NCBI RefSeq assembly: GCF_900107925.1
Contig: NZ_FNUJ01000003.1
Coordinates: 558,001 to 622,000, forward strand
Length of the DNA: 64,000 bases
DNA from: Amycolatopsis pretoriensis
GTDB taxonomy: Bacteria; Actinomycetota; Actinomycetes; Mycobacteriales; Pseudonocardiaceae
Reading direction: 5' to 3'
A model generated the notes under the pieces. That model ran no database searches. It had not been told where the DNA came from and saw nothing but the letters and a program-made list of their open reading frames with translations. Shown here piece by piece: positions 43,583 to 51,842 of the stretch. A program made the position numbers and the translations under genes. How positions within the stretch are numbered: the first letter of the stretch is position 1; each line of letters opens with the position of its first letter.

Positions 43583-44938
43583 TCAGTTGCGGATGATCGC
43601 GAGTACCTCGTCCACCAGCCCCTGCACGGCTTCGGCGTTCGCGGCTTCGACGTTCAGCCGGAGCAGCGGTTCGGTGTTCGACGGGCGCAGGTTGAACCAG
43701 GCGCCGCCCGGCAGCTGCACGGTGAGGCCGTCCAGCTCGTCGATCTCGACGCCGGAGCGGGCACCGAAGGCGTCCTTGACGGCCATCATCTTCGCGACCT
43801 GGTCGTCGACCGTGGAGTTGATCTCACCCGAAGCCGCGTAGCGCGAGTACGCGCTGGTCAGCTCGGACAGCGGGCCGGTCTGCTCGCCGAGCGCGGCGAG
43901 GACGTGCAGCGCCGCCAGCATGCCGGTGTCGGCGCGCCAGAAGTCGCGGAAGTAGTAGTGCGCGGAGTGCTCGCCGCCGAAGATGGCGCCCGTGCGGGCC
44001 ATCTCGGCCTTGATGAACGAGTGGCCGACGCGGGTCCGGACCGGCTTGCCGCCGTGCTCGGAGACGATCTCGGGCACGCCCTTGGACGTGATCAGGTTGT
44101 GGATGATCGTGCCGCCCGGGTCCTTGGCCAGCTCGCGCACGGCGACCAGCGCGGTGATCGCGCTCGGCGAAACCGGCTCGCCGCGCTCGTCGACGATGAA
44201 GCAGCGGTCGGCGTCGCCGTCGAAGGCCACACCGGCGTCCGCGCCGACCTCGCGCACCTTCGCCTGCAGGTCGACGATGTTCGCCGGGTCCAGCGGGTTG
44301 GCCTCGTGGTTCGGGAAGCTGCCGTCGAGTTCGAAGTACATCGGGACGACGTCGATCGGAAGGCCGTCGAACACGGTCGGGACGGTGTGGCCGCCCATGC
44401 CGTTGCCGGCGTCGACGACGATCTTCAGCGGCCGGCTGCCGGACAGGTCGACGAGGTTGCGCAGGTAGGCGGCGTAGTCGGCGAGGACGTCCCGCTCGCT
44501 CACGGTGCCGCGCTGGCCCTCGAAGCCGGGCACGCCCTGCTCGACGGTGTCGCGGATCTCGGCGAGGCCGGTGTCCTGGCCGACTGGGGACGCGCCCGCG
44601 CGGCACATCTTGATGCCGTTGTACTTGGCCGGGTTGTGGCTCGCGGTGAACATCGCGCCCGGCAGGTTCAGCGAACCCGAGGCGAAGTAGAGCTGGTCGG
44701 TGCTGGCCAGCCCGATGCTCACGACGTCGAGGCCCTGCGAGGTGACACCCTCGGCGAAGGCGGCCGCCAGGCCCGGCGACGAGTCCCGCATGTCGTGCCC
44801 GATCACCACCGCCGGCGCTTCCGGCTTGATGAGCAGGGCGAACGCGGCGCCGAAGTCGCGGACGAGGTCCGCGTCGAGCTGCTCGCCGACCACGCCGCGA
44901 ATGTCGTAGGCCTTCACGATGCCCGAAAGGTCTGGCAC
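43583..44938 (-). CDS. manB: Phosphomannomutase/phosphoglucomutase
   Basis: Converts mannose-6-phosphate to mannose-1-phosphate, feeding GDP-mannose. Protein of 451 residues with four domains. Catalytic phosphoserine in TASHNPAKYNGIK, Mg-binding DGDADRCF, sugar-binding GEHSAHYYF and phosphate-binding RPSNTEPLLRL near the C-terminus. GTG at 44938. Same strand as the trm112-like, tobH-like and manA genes, 75 bases upstream of the first. In mycobacteria the orthologue (Rv3257c) is in the same arrangement. Confidence 0.97.
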   Translation of the reverse strand: MPDLSGIVKAYDIRGVVGEQLDADLVRDFGAAFALLIKPEAPAVVIGHDMRDSSPGLAAAFAEGVTSQGLDVVSIGLASTDQLYFASGSLNLPGAMFTASHNPAKYNGIKMCRAGASPVGQDTGLAEIRDTVEQGVPGFEGQRGTVSERDVLADYAAYLRNLVDLSGSRPLKIVVDAGNGMGGHTVPTVFDGLPIDVVPMYFELDGSFPNHEANPLDPANIVDLQAKVREVGADAGVAFDGDADRCFIVDERGEPVSPSAITALVAVRELAKDPGGTIIHNLITSKGVPEIVSEHGGKPVRTRVGHSFIKAEMARTGAIFGGEHSAHYYFRDFWRADTGMLAALHVLAALGEQTGPLSELTSAYSRYAASGEINSTVDDQVAKMMAVKDAFGARSGVEIDELDGLTVQLPGGAWFNLRPSNTEPLLRLNVEAANAEAVQGLVDEVLAIIRN

Positions 44939-45018
44939 GCCGTCTCCCCGCGAATAGTCGTCCCGGCGCCCGCTGCGCCGCGCGGAAAGCCTACCGGCGG
45001 TGGTGGTGGGTTACGCGT

Positions 45019-45372
45019 TCAGGCGCGACCGGGGAGGACGCGCAGGTGGCCGCGGCGCCCGGACGGGCCCTCCGGCTCGGGCGCGGGGGCCGGCTTGCCG
45101 GGGCGGCCGGCCTCGCGCACGGCCTCGGCCAGCGCCGTCAGCTCGTCCGCCGACGGGTCCGGCGCGGCGAAGGCCCCTTCGTGCCGGACGACTTCCCAAC
45201 CCTTGGGGACGGTCAGCCGCAGCGCGTGGGCTTCGCAGAGGTCGTAGGAGTGCGGCTCGGAAGCGGTGGCCAGGGGGCCGACGACGGCGGTGGAGTCGCT
45301 GTAGGCATACGTCAGCGTGGCCACAGCCGGCTCGAGGCAGCCGGTACGCGAACACTTCCGTACGTTCCGCAC
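45019..45372 (-). CDS. DUF3499 protein
   Basis: Conserved actinobacterial protein of 117 residues (Rv3258c/Rv3259 region). GTG at 45372 gives MRNVRKCSRTGCLEPAVATL; a start at 45417 adds a non-conserved stretch. Putative metal ligands: two Cys in RKCSRTGC, Cys and His in YDLCEAHALRL. The C-terminal tail is charged and variable (RRGHLRVLPGRA). Function unknown, but always found between manB and whiB2. Divergent from the metallopeptidase-like gene with a 79-base gap, typical of a shared promoter region. Confidence 0.88.
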   Translation of the reverse strand: MRNVRKCSRTGCLEPAVATLTYAYSDSTAVVGPLATASEPHSYDLCEAHALRLTVPKGWEVVRHEGAFAAPDPSADELTALAEAVREAGRPGKPAPAPEPEGPSGRRGHLRVLPGRA

Positions 45373-45451
45373 GATCGGAAACGATAGCGCGTCGCCGCAA
45401 GCTAGTAGGAGCGACACGCGCTGGGACGCGCCGACCGCATAGACTTCCGGG

Positions 45452-45916
45452 GTGGCGACGGCTCGTGACTACCGACAGCGGCGGCGTTCGCGACGGGACC
45501 GGCACGGCCGGGGCCTGCGCGGGACGCTGTACCCGGCGACCCTGCCCGCCGCCGCGAGCCGCGCGGAGCGGTTCGACGCGCTGGTGCTCGACGCACTGGA
45601 ACCGATCGAGGCCCGGTGGCGCCACGAGCTGACGAAGCTGGACGTGGCGGTCGACGACGTGCCGGAGGTCCGCGAGAACGGCCGCGCGCCATCGGACGGC
45701 GTGCTGCACGACGGCGCGGTACCGCTGTCGCGCCTGGTCCCGGCGGGGGTGGACCGGACGGGCATGCCGACGCGGGCGCGGATCGTGCTGTACCGGCGGC
45801 CGCTGGAGGCGCGGGCCAAGGATCCGTCGGAGCTGGCGGATCTGGTGCACGACGTGCTGGTAGAGCAGGTGGCGGGGTATCTCGGCGTGGAACCGGACGT
45901 CATCGAAGGCGAGTAG
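45452..45916 (+). CDS. Zincin-like metallopeptidase family protein, active site altered
   Basis: Protein of 154 residues of the family usually annotated metallopeptidase (DUF1025/zincin type). Basic N-terminus RQRRRSRRDRHGRG, then FDALVLDALEPIEARW and ARIVLYRRPLEARA. The place of HExxHH reads VHDVLVEQVAGYLGV: the first His is kept, but Glu becomes Asp and the following His residues are missing. The family in actinobacteria often shows this change. Protease activity is therefore doubtful. GTG at 45452. Opposite strand to its neighbours, as in related genomes. Confidence 0.8.
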   Translation: MATARDYRQRRRSRRDRHGRGLRGTLYPATLPAAASRAERFDALVLDALEPIEARWRHELTKLDVAVDDVPEVRENGRAPSDGVLHDGAVPLSRLVPAGVDRTGMPTRARIVLYRRPLEARAKDPSELADLVHDVLVEQVAGYLGVEPDVIEGE

Positions 45917-45942
45917 CGGCACTTTCACGTGAAAGCGCCGCT
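45915..45942. terminator. parS-like hairpin, second copy
   Basis: 28-base near-palindrome AGCGGCACTTTCAC / GTGAAAGCGCCGCT with one mismatched pair, starting within the stop of the metallopeptidase-like gene and ending four bases before the stop of the convergent glycosyltransferase gene. It shares the core CTTTCACGTGAAAG with 27759-27772. Bidirectional terminator likely. Confidence 0.75.
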
Positions 45943-45946
45943 CCCC

Positions 45947-48900
45947 TCACGGGCGGCGGCGGGCCGGGACCGCCGTCAGCAGCGTGAACAGCACCGCCGC
46001 CAGCTGCGCCAGCAGCAGCAAGTTCCGTTCCGTGCCCGGGAACTCCACCGTCACCTCCGACGACGCCGGCGGCACCGACACCGCCACCTGGTGCCCCCAC
46101 GCCGGGACGATCGGCACGCTCTTGCCCCCCACCGATGCCTTCCAGCCCGCTTCCTGCTCGGCCGCCAGCACCAGCAACCGGCCCGTCGGGCCGTCGGACA
46201 CCCGGACCCGGACGTCCGGCAGCCCCGCCTGGACCGGTGCCACGCCCGGTGCGTTGCCCGGCGCGCCGCCGCCCGTCACCGCCGCCTTCGCCTGCTCGGG
46301 GGAGATCAGGATCACCTGGCCCGCCGGTGGGAGCAGGCGCAGCACGCCCCGGCCGTCGGACGTCGGGGCGGCCACCGAGACCAGGTCCTTCGCCAGCGGT
46401 GGGTACGCCGCCGGGTCGACGCCCGCCGGGAGGACCACGAACTGCACCCCCGCGGCCGCCGCGGCGGCGAACGTGCGCTGGACCGCCGCCGCGTCGCCCT
46501 GGCCCAGGTCGCGGCGCCACGTCGCCAGCCGCGCCGGGGTGCCCGGCGTCGGCGCCAGTTCGTCGTCGCCGTAGTGCGGCAGGCGGCCGCCGATCTGGCG
46601 GGTCGCGTCGGTCTCGATGTCGAGGATCGACCGGCCGGACGCCGCGAGCTCGGCGGACACCTCCGGCGCGAGCGCGGGCCGTTCGCCGGCGCGCAGCGGC
46701 CCCTGACCGCCGACCAGGACCGCGCCCGCCGCCAGCCCGAGGAACACCGCGAACCCGGCGACCGCGAACACCTTCGGCAGCCACGGCGACGGGACCCCGG
46801 CCGAGCCGCCGCGCTGCCACGACCCGAGCACGACCCACAGCAGCCCGGCACCGGTGATCAGCAGCGGCACGCCCGCGTAGCCGTGCGCCGCCGCGCCACC
46901 CTGCATCGGCGTCGCCGTCACCAGGCGCACCAGGACGAGACCGCCCGCGCCCAGCGCGGCGAGCGCGAGTCCGCCGGCGGCGAGCTTCGTCGGGCGCACG
47001 ACGATCGCGATCAGCGCCGCCGCGATCACCGCGACGCCGATCGGCCACGCGCCCGGCCCGCCGGGGTCGAGGCCGGCCAGGTCGGTGCCGGACACCGTCG
47101 CCGCCGCGCCGCCGAGTCCCTGGACCAGCAGCTCCGGGTGCCGCAGCAGCACCGTCGGCCACGGCAGCAGCAGCGCCAGCGGCAGCAGCACGACGATGCC
47201 GACCGACGCGATGCGCCGCGCGAGCCCCGTCGGTGCCGGCAGCACGACGAACCCGATCAGCAGCCCGGCCAGCGCGAGCCCGTGCGCGAGCGGGGAGAAC
47301 GCGCCGAGCACCGCCACCCCTATCGCTGATAGAGCGGAGACGTGCAGCCAGCGCGTGTCCGCGCGGACCAGCAGCCCGGCGATGCCCGCGGCGACCAGCG
47401 GCAGCGCGAGGTGCACGACGACGACGTCGAGCCGGCCCTGCGCGACGCCGGCGGTCGCGGCGGGCAGCAGCGCGTACGTCGCGGCGATGACCGCGCGGAC
47501 CCAGCGGCGCACGCGCAGACGTCGAGTCGCGACATACGCCCCTATCGCCGATAGAGGGATGTCCCCGAGGAGCAGGATCGCCACGAGCGCGGCCGGGCCG
47601 CCGATCGGCGCGAACGCCGCGCCGAGCGTGCCGAGCACCGGGAGCGTCGCGGACGCGGGGGCGCCGGTGCCGCCCGCGATCGCGTGCCACGGCGTCAGGT
47701 ACGACGACCAGAGCTCGCCCAGCCCGCCGACCGGGAGCAGCTTGCCGCCGAAGAGGTCGAGGCCGAGCCGGGCGCGGTTGACGACCAGTCCGAGCGCGGT
47801 CATCACGACGAGCAGCACGACCGGCGGCGCGAAGATCGTCGCCGCGAGCACGCGCCGGCGGTTCACTTCGACGAAGACGAGCTCGGGCTCTTCGGCGACA
47901 GCCGGGGCGTCTTTGGTCTCGACGGCCGCTTCGGGCGCCGGGGTTTCCGGCAGCGCGACGGCGACGAGCGTGCCCGGCTTGCGCAGCCCGGACCCGCGCG
48001 AGCTGAGCCCGCGCAACGCGCCCGCCGGCAGCGCGTCCGGCCCGACCGGCCGGGTCTCCCGCGCGTCGAGCGCCTCCGGCGTCACCCACGCGGATTCGGT
48101 TTCGACGGTCTCGGGCACGCGCCCGAGTGCGACATCTTCCTCGACGCCGCGGCGCACCAGCCCGACGACCCCGGCGCGGACGGCGTTGCGGAGCCGCGTC
48201 CCGCGTCCGGTGAAGAGCCCGCGGACCGTGCCCGGCCGCGGATTCCGCCGCCGGTGGGCCCGGGCGGCGCGCAATCCGCCGCGTCCACTGAGGAGGTACG
48301 TCGCCGCGGCGAACTCCGCGCGGGCTTCGCCGGTGCGGCGCAACAGGACGAAGGCGAGCGCGCGCAGCAGGGAGAGCAGCGGGAGCCGGATCATGCCCAG
48401 CCAGAAGGAAAACGGCGAGCAGTTCACGAGGAACACGCGCAGCCCGTGGGCGCGGTTCGCGGCCGCGAGCGGGGTGGCGACGGCGTCGGCCGCGCGCTGC
48501 CCGGTGGTGACGGCGCGCGCGTGCCGCACCCGCGCGGTCGGCACGGAGAGGACGACGCCGCCGGCGGCGTTCGCGCGCCAGCCGAAGTCGAGATCCTCGC
48601 GCAGCAACGGGAATTCGGGGTCGAAGCCGCCGAGGTCGTCCCAGGCGTCGCGGCGCACGAGCGAGCCGGCACTGGGCACGGCGAGCACTTCGGCGGGTTC
48701 TTCGCCGAGCGCGGCGATCTGCTGGCGGTGGCCGGAGGCGTCGGTGGACAGGCCCGCTTCGACGATCAGCCGCGGGTCGGTCCAGTCGAGCCCCAGCGCG
48801 CCGAGCACGGTCGCCGACGGGTTTTTGGTGGCGACGCGCAGGAGTTCGTCGAGGCAGTCGGGTTCGGGCGCGCAGTCGTCGTGGAGCAGCCACAGCCACG

Positions 48901-49219
48901 ATCCGGGATCACCCCAGCGCTCGGTGGCGTGCGCGACGGCTTCGGCGACCGCGGCGGCGAAGCCGGTATCGCTCGAAAGTGTGACGACGCCAGAGAGCAC
49001 GGGCGCAGAATCCGGGCCGGGATCGGCGGCCGCTTCGGCGAGCAGCCGGGCGGTGGCGTCGGTCGAACCGGTATCGACGGCGAGCACGTGCCGCGGCCGG
49101 ACGGTGCTGCGGCGCAACGAAGAAAGCGCCAGCGGTAACCAGTTTTCGCCGTTGTGACAGACCACAATGGCCAGAACGGGCGCGGTGCGCAGGACGGGCG
49201 GCGCGGCGGTGCGGGGCAA
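45947..49219 (-). CDS. GT2 glycosyltransferase fused to large membrane domain
   Basis: Protein of 1090 residues. Residues 1-280: GT-A family 2 domain with VLAIVVCHNGENWL, VLAVDTGSTDAT, WLLHDDCAPEPDC (DxD-like) and REDLDFGWRA. Residues 300-430: charged, probably cytoplasmic. Residues 440-860: 10 or more membrane helices. The C-terminal 200 residues include an extracytoplasmic part and a last helix near 1070 (LLLLAQLAAVLFTLL). It resembles envelope polysaccharide or arabinogalactan/mannan-type transferases, with sugar and acceptor unknown. The TTG at 49219 has GGAG eight bases upstream; GTG at 49195 is possible. Located between whiB2 and DUF3499. Confidence 0.9.
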   Translation of the reverse strand: MPRTAAPPVLRTAPVLAIVVCHNGENWLPLALSSLRRSTVRPRHVLAVDTGSTDATARLLAEAAADPGPDSAPVLSGVVTLSSDTGFAAAVAEAVAHATERWGDPGSWLWLLHDDCAPEPDCLDELLRVATKNPSATVLGALGLDWTDPRLIVEAGLSTDASGHRQQIAALGEEPAEVLAVPSAGSLVRRDAWDDLGGFDPEFPLLREDLDFGWRANAAGGVVLSVPTARVRHARAVTTGQRAADAVATPLAAANRAHGLRVFLVNCSPFSFWLGMIRLPLLSLLRALAFVLLRRTGEARAEFAAATYLLSGRGGLRAARAHRRRNPRPGTVRGLFTGRGTRLRNAVRAGVVGLVRRGVEEDVALGRVPETVETESAWVTPEALDARETRPVGPDALPAGALRGLSSRGSGLRKPGTLVAVALPETPAPEAAVETKDAPAVAEEPELVFVEVNRRRVLAATIFAPPVVLLVVMTALGLVVNRARLGLDLFGGKLLPVGGLGELWSSYLTPWHAIAGGTGAPASATLPVLGTLGAAFAPIGGPAALVAILLLGDIPLSAIGAYVATRRLRVRRWVRAVIAATYALLPAATAGVAQGRLDVVVVHLALPLVAAGIAGLLVRADTRWLHVSALSAIGVAVLGAFSPLAHGLALAGLLIGFVVLPAPTGLARRIASVGIVVLLPLALLLPWPTVLLRHPELLVQGLGGAAATVSGTDLAGLDPGGPGAWPIGVAVIAAALIAIVVRPTKLAAGGLALAALGAGGLVLVRLVTATPMQGGAAAHGYAGVPLLITGAGLLWVVLGSWQRGGSAGVPSPWLPKVFAVAGFAVFLGLAAGAVLVGGQGPLRAGERPALAPEVSAELAASGRSILDIETDATRQIGGRLPHYGDDELAPTPGTPARLATWRRDLGQGDAAAVQRTFAAAAAAGVQFVVLPAGVDPAAYPPLAKDLVSVAAPTSDGRGVLRLLPPAGQVILISPEQAKAAVTGGGAPGNAPGVAPVQAGLPDVRVRVSDGPTGRLLVLAAEQEAGWKASVGGKSVPIVPAWGHQVAVSVPPASSEVTVEFPGTERNLLLLAQLAAVLFTLLTAVPARRRP

Positions 49220-49315
49220 CGAACACTCCGGTTCAGGCGGGGAGTCGGTGCGGCCACCCTACGGCCCCGGTCCGTCACCCGATGGGTGAACCCACGCCGT
49301 GTTCACCTCACGGAA

Positions 49316-49345
49316 TCACCGGTGACGCCGGCGCACCACCGGTGA
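49316..49345. terminator. Hairpin after whiB2
   Basis: Inverted repeat TCACCGGTG / CACCGGTGA (49316-49324 and 49337-49345) with a 12-base loop, nine bases after the whiB2 stop and about 97 bases before the glycosyltransferase start. It may attenuate read-through. Confidence 0.55.
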
Positions 49346-49353
49346 CTCCCCCT

Positions 49354-49680
49354 CTAGATCGCGCGTTTCTTCAGCTTGCGGCGCTCCCGCTCGGACAGAC
49401 CGCCCCAGATGCCGAAGCGCTCGTCGTGGGCCAGCGCGTACTCAAGGCACTCGTCCTTGACCTCGCAGCCCAGGCAGATCCGCTTGGCTTCGCGGGTGGA
49501 GCCGCCCTTCTCCGGGAAGAACGCCTCCGGGTCCGTCTGCGCGCACAGAGCGCGTTCCTGCCAATCCTGCTCTTCTTCGGTGGCATCGATGAGCTCGGTG
49601 AGATCTCCCAGAGCCTGCTCCGGGATCTCGCCCCAACTCATGACGTGCCCCCATTCCTTACCATCGGCTTCCAACCGCAC
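49354..49680 (-). CDS. whiB2: WhiB2/WhmD-type iron-sulfur regulator
   Basis: Iron-sulfur transcription factor of 108 residues that controls cell division and septation. Cluster ligands: Cys in RALCAQTDPEAFFPEKGG, then CLGC and ECLEYAL, giving four Cys. The DNA-binding turn is FGIWGGLSERERRKLKKR. GTG at 49680 is supported by GAGGAGG six bases upstream; an internal ATG at 49641 would give a shorter 95-residue form close to the usual length, so the start is open. In mycobacteria whiB2 ends the same conserved block. A leader region of about 200 bases (49681-49889) is shared with the divergent protease gene. Confidence 0.95.
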   Translation of the reverse strand: MRLEADGKEWGHVMSWGEIPEQALGDLTELIDATEEEQDWQERALCAQTDPEAFFPEKGGSTREAKRICLGCEVKDECLEYALAHDERFGIWGGLSERERRKLKKRAI

Positions 49681-49889
49681 GTCCGCCTCCTCGCTCCCTA
49701 GCACTCCCCAGGCTGGCGGTGGTGAAACGACACTCGCCGTCCCCTCTAGGCGGCGAATGACATCACTGTGATTACACCCGTGTAGTGCGGTCAGGTCAAG
49801 CGGAGTAGCGAGTTCGGGGGACGTTCGGGCCCGATCGCGCAAGGGGACACGCCGGTAACTTCACACCGGGCATACGGAAGACTGGAAGC

Positions 49890-50663
49890 GTGCAGAAGTC
49901 AGCAGTGCGCCCCAGCCCGGTCTTCCTCGGCATCCTCGCGCTCACCGTCGCCGGCGGCGTGATGGCCGCCTTCGGCTACGTCGACCCGTACTTCGTCCGA
50001 GATCACGACGCGCTGGCCGTGGCCGGCTTGGTGATCTTCGTCGCCGCCGGCTGGGTGGCGTCGCTGACGCTGCACGAGTTCGGCCACGCGATGGTGGCCT
50101 TCCGCGGCGGCGACTACAGCGTCGCCCACAAGGGTTACCTCAATCTCGACGTCCGGAAGTACACCGATCCGGTCCTGTCGATCGTGCTGCCGCTGATCTT
50201 CCTGTTCATCGGCGGCATCCCGCTGCCGGGCGGCGCGGTCTGGATCAACCGCGGCGCGCTGCGGTCGCGCGGGACGTCGTCGTGGGTGTCGCTGGCGGGG
50301 CCGCTGAGCAACCTCGCGGTCGGCGCGGCGCTGTGCCTGGCGGTCGCGCTGATCCCGATGTCGCCCGGCCTGGTGATGGCGATGTCCTTCCTCGCACTGC
50401 TCCAGGTCGTGACGTTCATCCTCAACATCCTGCCGATCCCGGGCCTCGACGGCTGGGGCGCGATCGAGCCGTACCTGCCGCCGCAGGCACGCGCGTTCGG
50501 CGCGCAGGTCCGCCCATGGGCGCCGATCGTGCTGTTCGCGCTGCTGTTCCTCTTCCCGCCGGCGAACGCGGCGCTGTGGGACGGCGCCGACTGGGTCTTC
50601 GACCAGCTGGGCGGCTACCCCGGCGCGCGGAACGGGTTCGTCCTCTTCCAGTTCTGGAACTGA
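49890..50663 (+). CDS. M50-family site-2-type membrane protease
   Basis: Integral membrane metalloprotease of 257 residues. Zinc motif HEFGH within SLTLHEFGHAMVAF (helix 2), and second ligand in LPIPGLDGWGAI (the NPxPxLDG-type motif). Five to six membrane segments. No PDZ domain, which makes it the minimal form. Such proteases clear membrane-anchored regulators or substrates. GTG at 49890. Divergent from whiB2 and convergent with the gene at 50683. Substrate not evident. Confidence 0.9.
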   Translation: MQKSAVRPSPVFLGILALTVAGGVMAAFGYVDPYFVRDHDALAVAGLVIFVAAGWVASLTLHEFGHAMVAFRGGDYSVAHKGYLNLDVRKYTDPVLSIVLPLIFLFIGGIPLPGGAVWINRGALRSRGTSSWVSLAGPLSNLAVGAALCLAVALIPMSPGLVMAMSFLALLQVVTFILNILPIPGLDGWGAIEPYLPPQARAFGAQVRPWAPIVLFALLFLFPPANAALWDGADWVFDQLGGYPGARNGFVLFQFWN

Positions 50664-50682
50664 GGCCCGGGCCGGGCACCGC

Positions 50683-51462
50683 TCACGTGCGGTGCTCGGT
50701 CAGCCAGACGTGCGCGCGCTTCCAGACTTCCCGCAGCCCCGACCGCTCCCCGAGGTAGTCGCCCGCCGCGCCGACGACCGGCAACATGCCGATCGCACGG
50801 TGCAGGAAGTTCCCGCGCGGCCGCTTCTCCAGCTCCTCGGTGATCCCCAGCAGCCCGCGGCCCAGCCGCCACAGCGTCCGGCCCGCCGCCTTGATCGTCG
50901 CCTTGCCGTGCTTCTTCTCCGACGCCGTCAGGTCCTCGGTCAGGCGAGCCGCTTCGTCCGCCTCCGCGGCTTCGTCGTGCTCCGGGTGCTTGCCCGCCGC
51001 GAGGTCGGCGTCGATGTCGCGTTCGAAGAGCACCCACGCGATGAGCCGGACGCGGGTGCCGACGTCCGTCACGCCGTACTCGCCCGCGATCGCGCACAGC
51101 AGCAGCCCCTGGGACGCCGCCCCGAGCGTGTCCTGCACCGGGAGCCGGTCGGCCAGCGCGCCGCCCAGGCCCGGGATCGACGTCAGCAGCGCCGTGAAGC
51201 GGCCGACGCGGTTCATCCACCAGCTCGACCGGTCGTAGCCCGTCATCCGGCCCCACGCCGCCGTGCCCGGCACCTTCACCGACGTGACGCCGTGGATCAG
51301 CTTCGCCTTGAGCCCGGACTCGACCTCGGCCAGGTCTTCCTTCGCCCGCGCCTGCAGGCCGAACGGGTCCGACTCGCGCAGCGCGTCGAGCATCGGCCCG
51401 CACGCCCGCACGAACGGCCGCAGCACGGCCACGACCTGCTTGTCGGAGATCGCCTCAGCCAC
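50683..51462 (-). CDS. Hypothetical protein next to mshB
   Basis: Protein of 259 residues, no recognised family. Segments: VVAVLRPFVRACGPMLDAL (N-terminal helix), DTLGAASQGLLLCAIAGEYGV (helical, mildly hydrophobic), acidic EHDEAAEADEAARLTEDL, and a conserved-looking IGMLPVVGAAGDYLGERSG. It might be peripheral to the membrane. GTG at 51462 overlaps the upstream membrane gene by eight bases, so it belongs to the mshB operon. Function not inferred. Confidence 0.7.
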   Translation of the reverse strand: MAEAISDKQVVAVLRPFVRACGPMLDALRESDPFGLQARAKEDLAEVESGLKAKLIHGVTSVKVPGTAAWGRMTGYDRSSWWMNRVGRFTALLTSIPGLGGALADRLPVQDTLGAASQGLLLCAIAGEYGVTDVGTRVRLIAWVLFERDIDADLAAGKHPEHDEAAEADEAARLTEDLTASEKKHGKATIKAAGRTLWRLGRGLLGITEELEKRPRGNFLHRAIGMLPVVGAAGDYLGERSGLREVWKRAHVWLTEHRT

Positions 51463-51841
51463 GTCCCGGTTTCCTTCCCGCCGCCTGGCCCAGCCCGCCG
51501 CCGAGCACCAGCGCGCCCGGCAGCGCGCTCGCGCCGAGCAGCACCAGGGCCCGCCAATCCTGGATCAGCACCAGGTCGCCGCCCGGGCCCAGCAGGCCGA
51601 GCCCGAACACGACGACCACCCACACCGCCAGGGGTACCCACGAAAGCCCGGGCCGCACCAGCTTCGCGGTCGTCGACACCAGCCACGGCGTGGTGACGGC
51701 GCCGACGATGACCGTCACCGGCAGCGGCACTACGCCGATCCGCAACGGCAGGAAGAACAGCTCCAGCACGGCCAGCAGCACCGTGTCGACGACGAGCAGC
51801 ACCAGCAGCAGGCGCTGGTCGAGGGTCAGCGGCTCCGGCAC
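51455..51841 (-). CDS. Small four-helix membrane protein (Rv1171-like)
   Basis: Integral membrane protein of 128 residues with about four helices: LLLVLLVVDTVLLAVLELFF, VTVIVGAVTTPWLVS, VPLAVWVVVVFGLGLLG and ALVLLGASALPGALVLGGGL. C-terminus is basic and glycine-rich. In mycobacteria a similar small membrane protein follows mshB (Rv1171, recalled). It starts with GTG at 51841, one base after the mshB stop, so translation is coupled. Possible role in mycothiol-linked or envelope function unknown. Confidence 0.8.
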   Translation of the reverse strand: MPEPLTLDQRLLLVLLVVDTVLLAVLELFFLPLRIGVVPLPVTVIVGAVTTPWLVSTTAKLVRPGLSWVPLAVWVVVVFGLGLLGPGGDLVLIQDWRALVLLGASALPGALVLGGGLGQAAGRKPGRG

Positions 51842-51842
51842 G

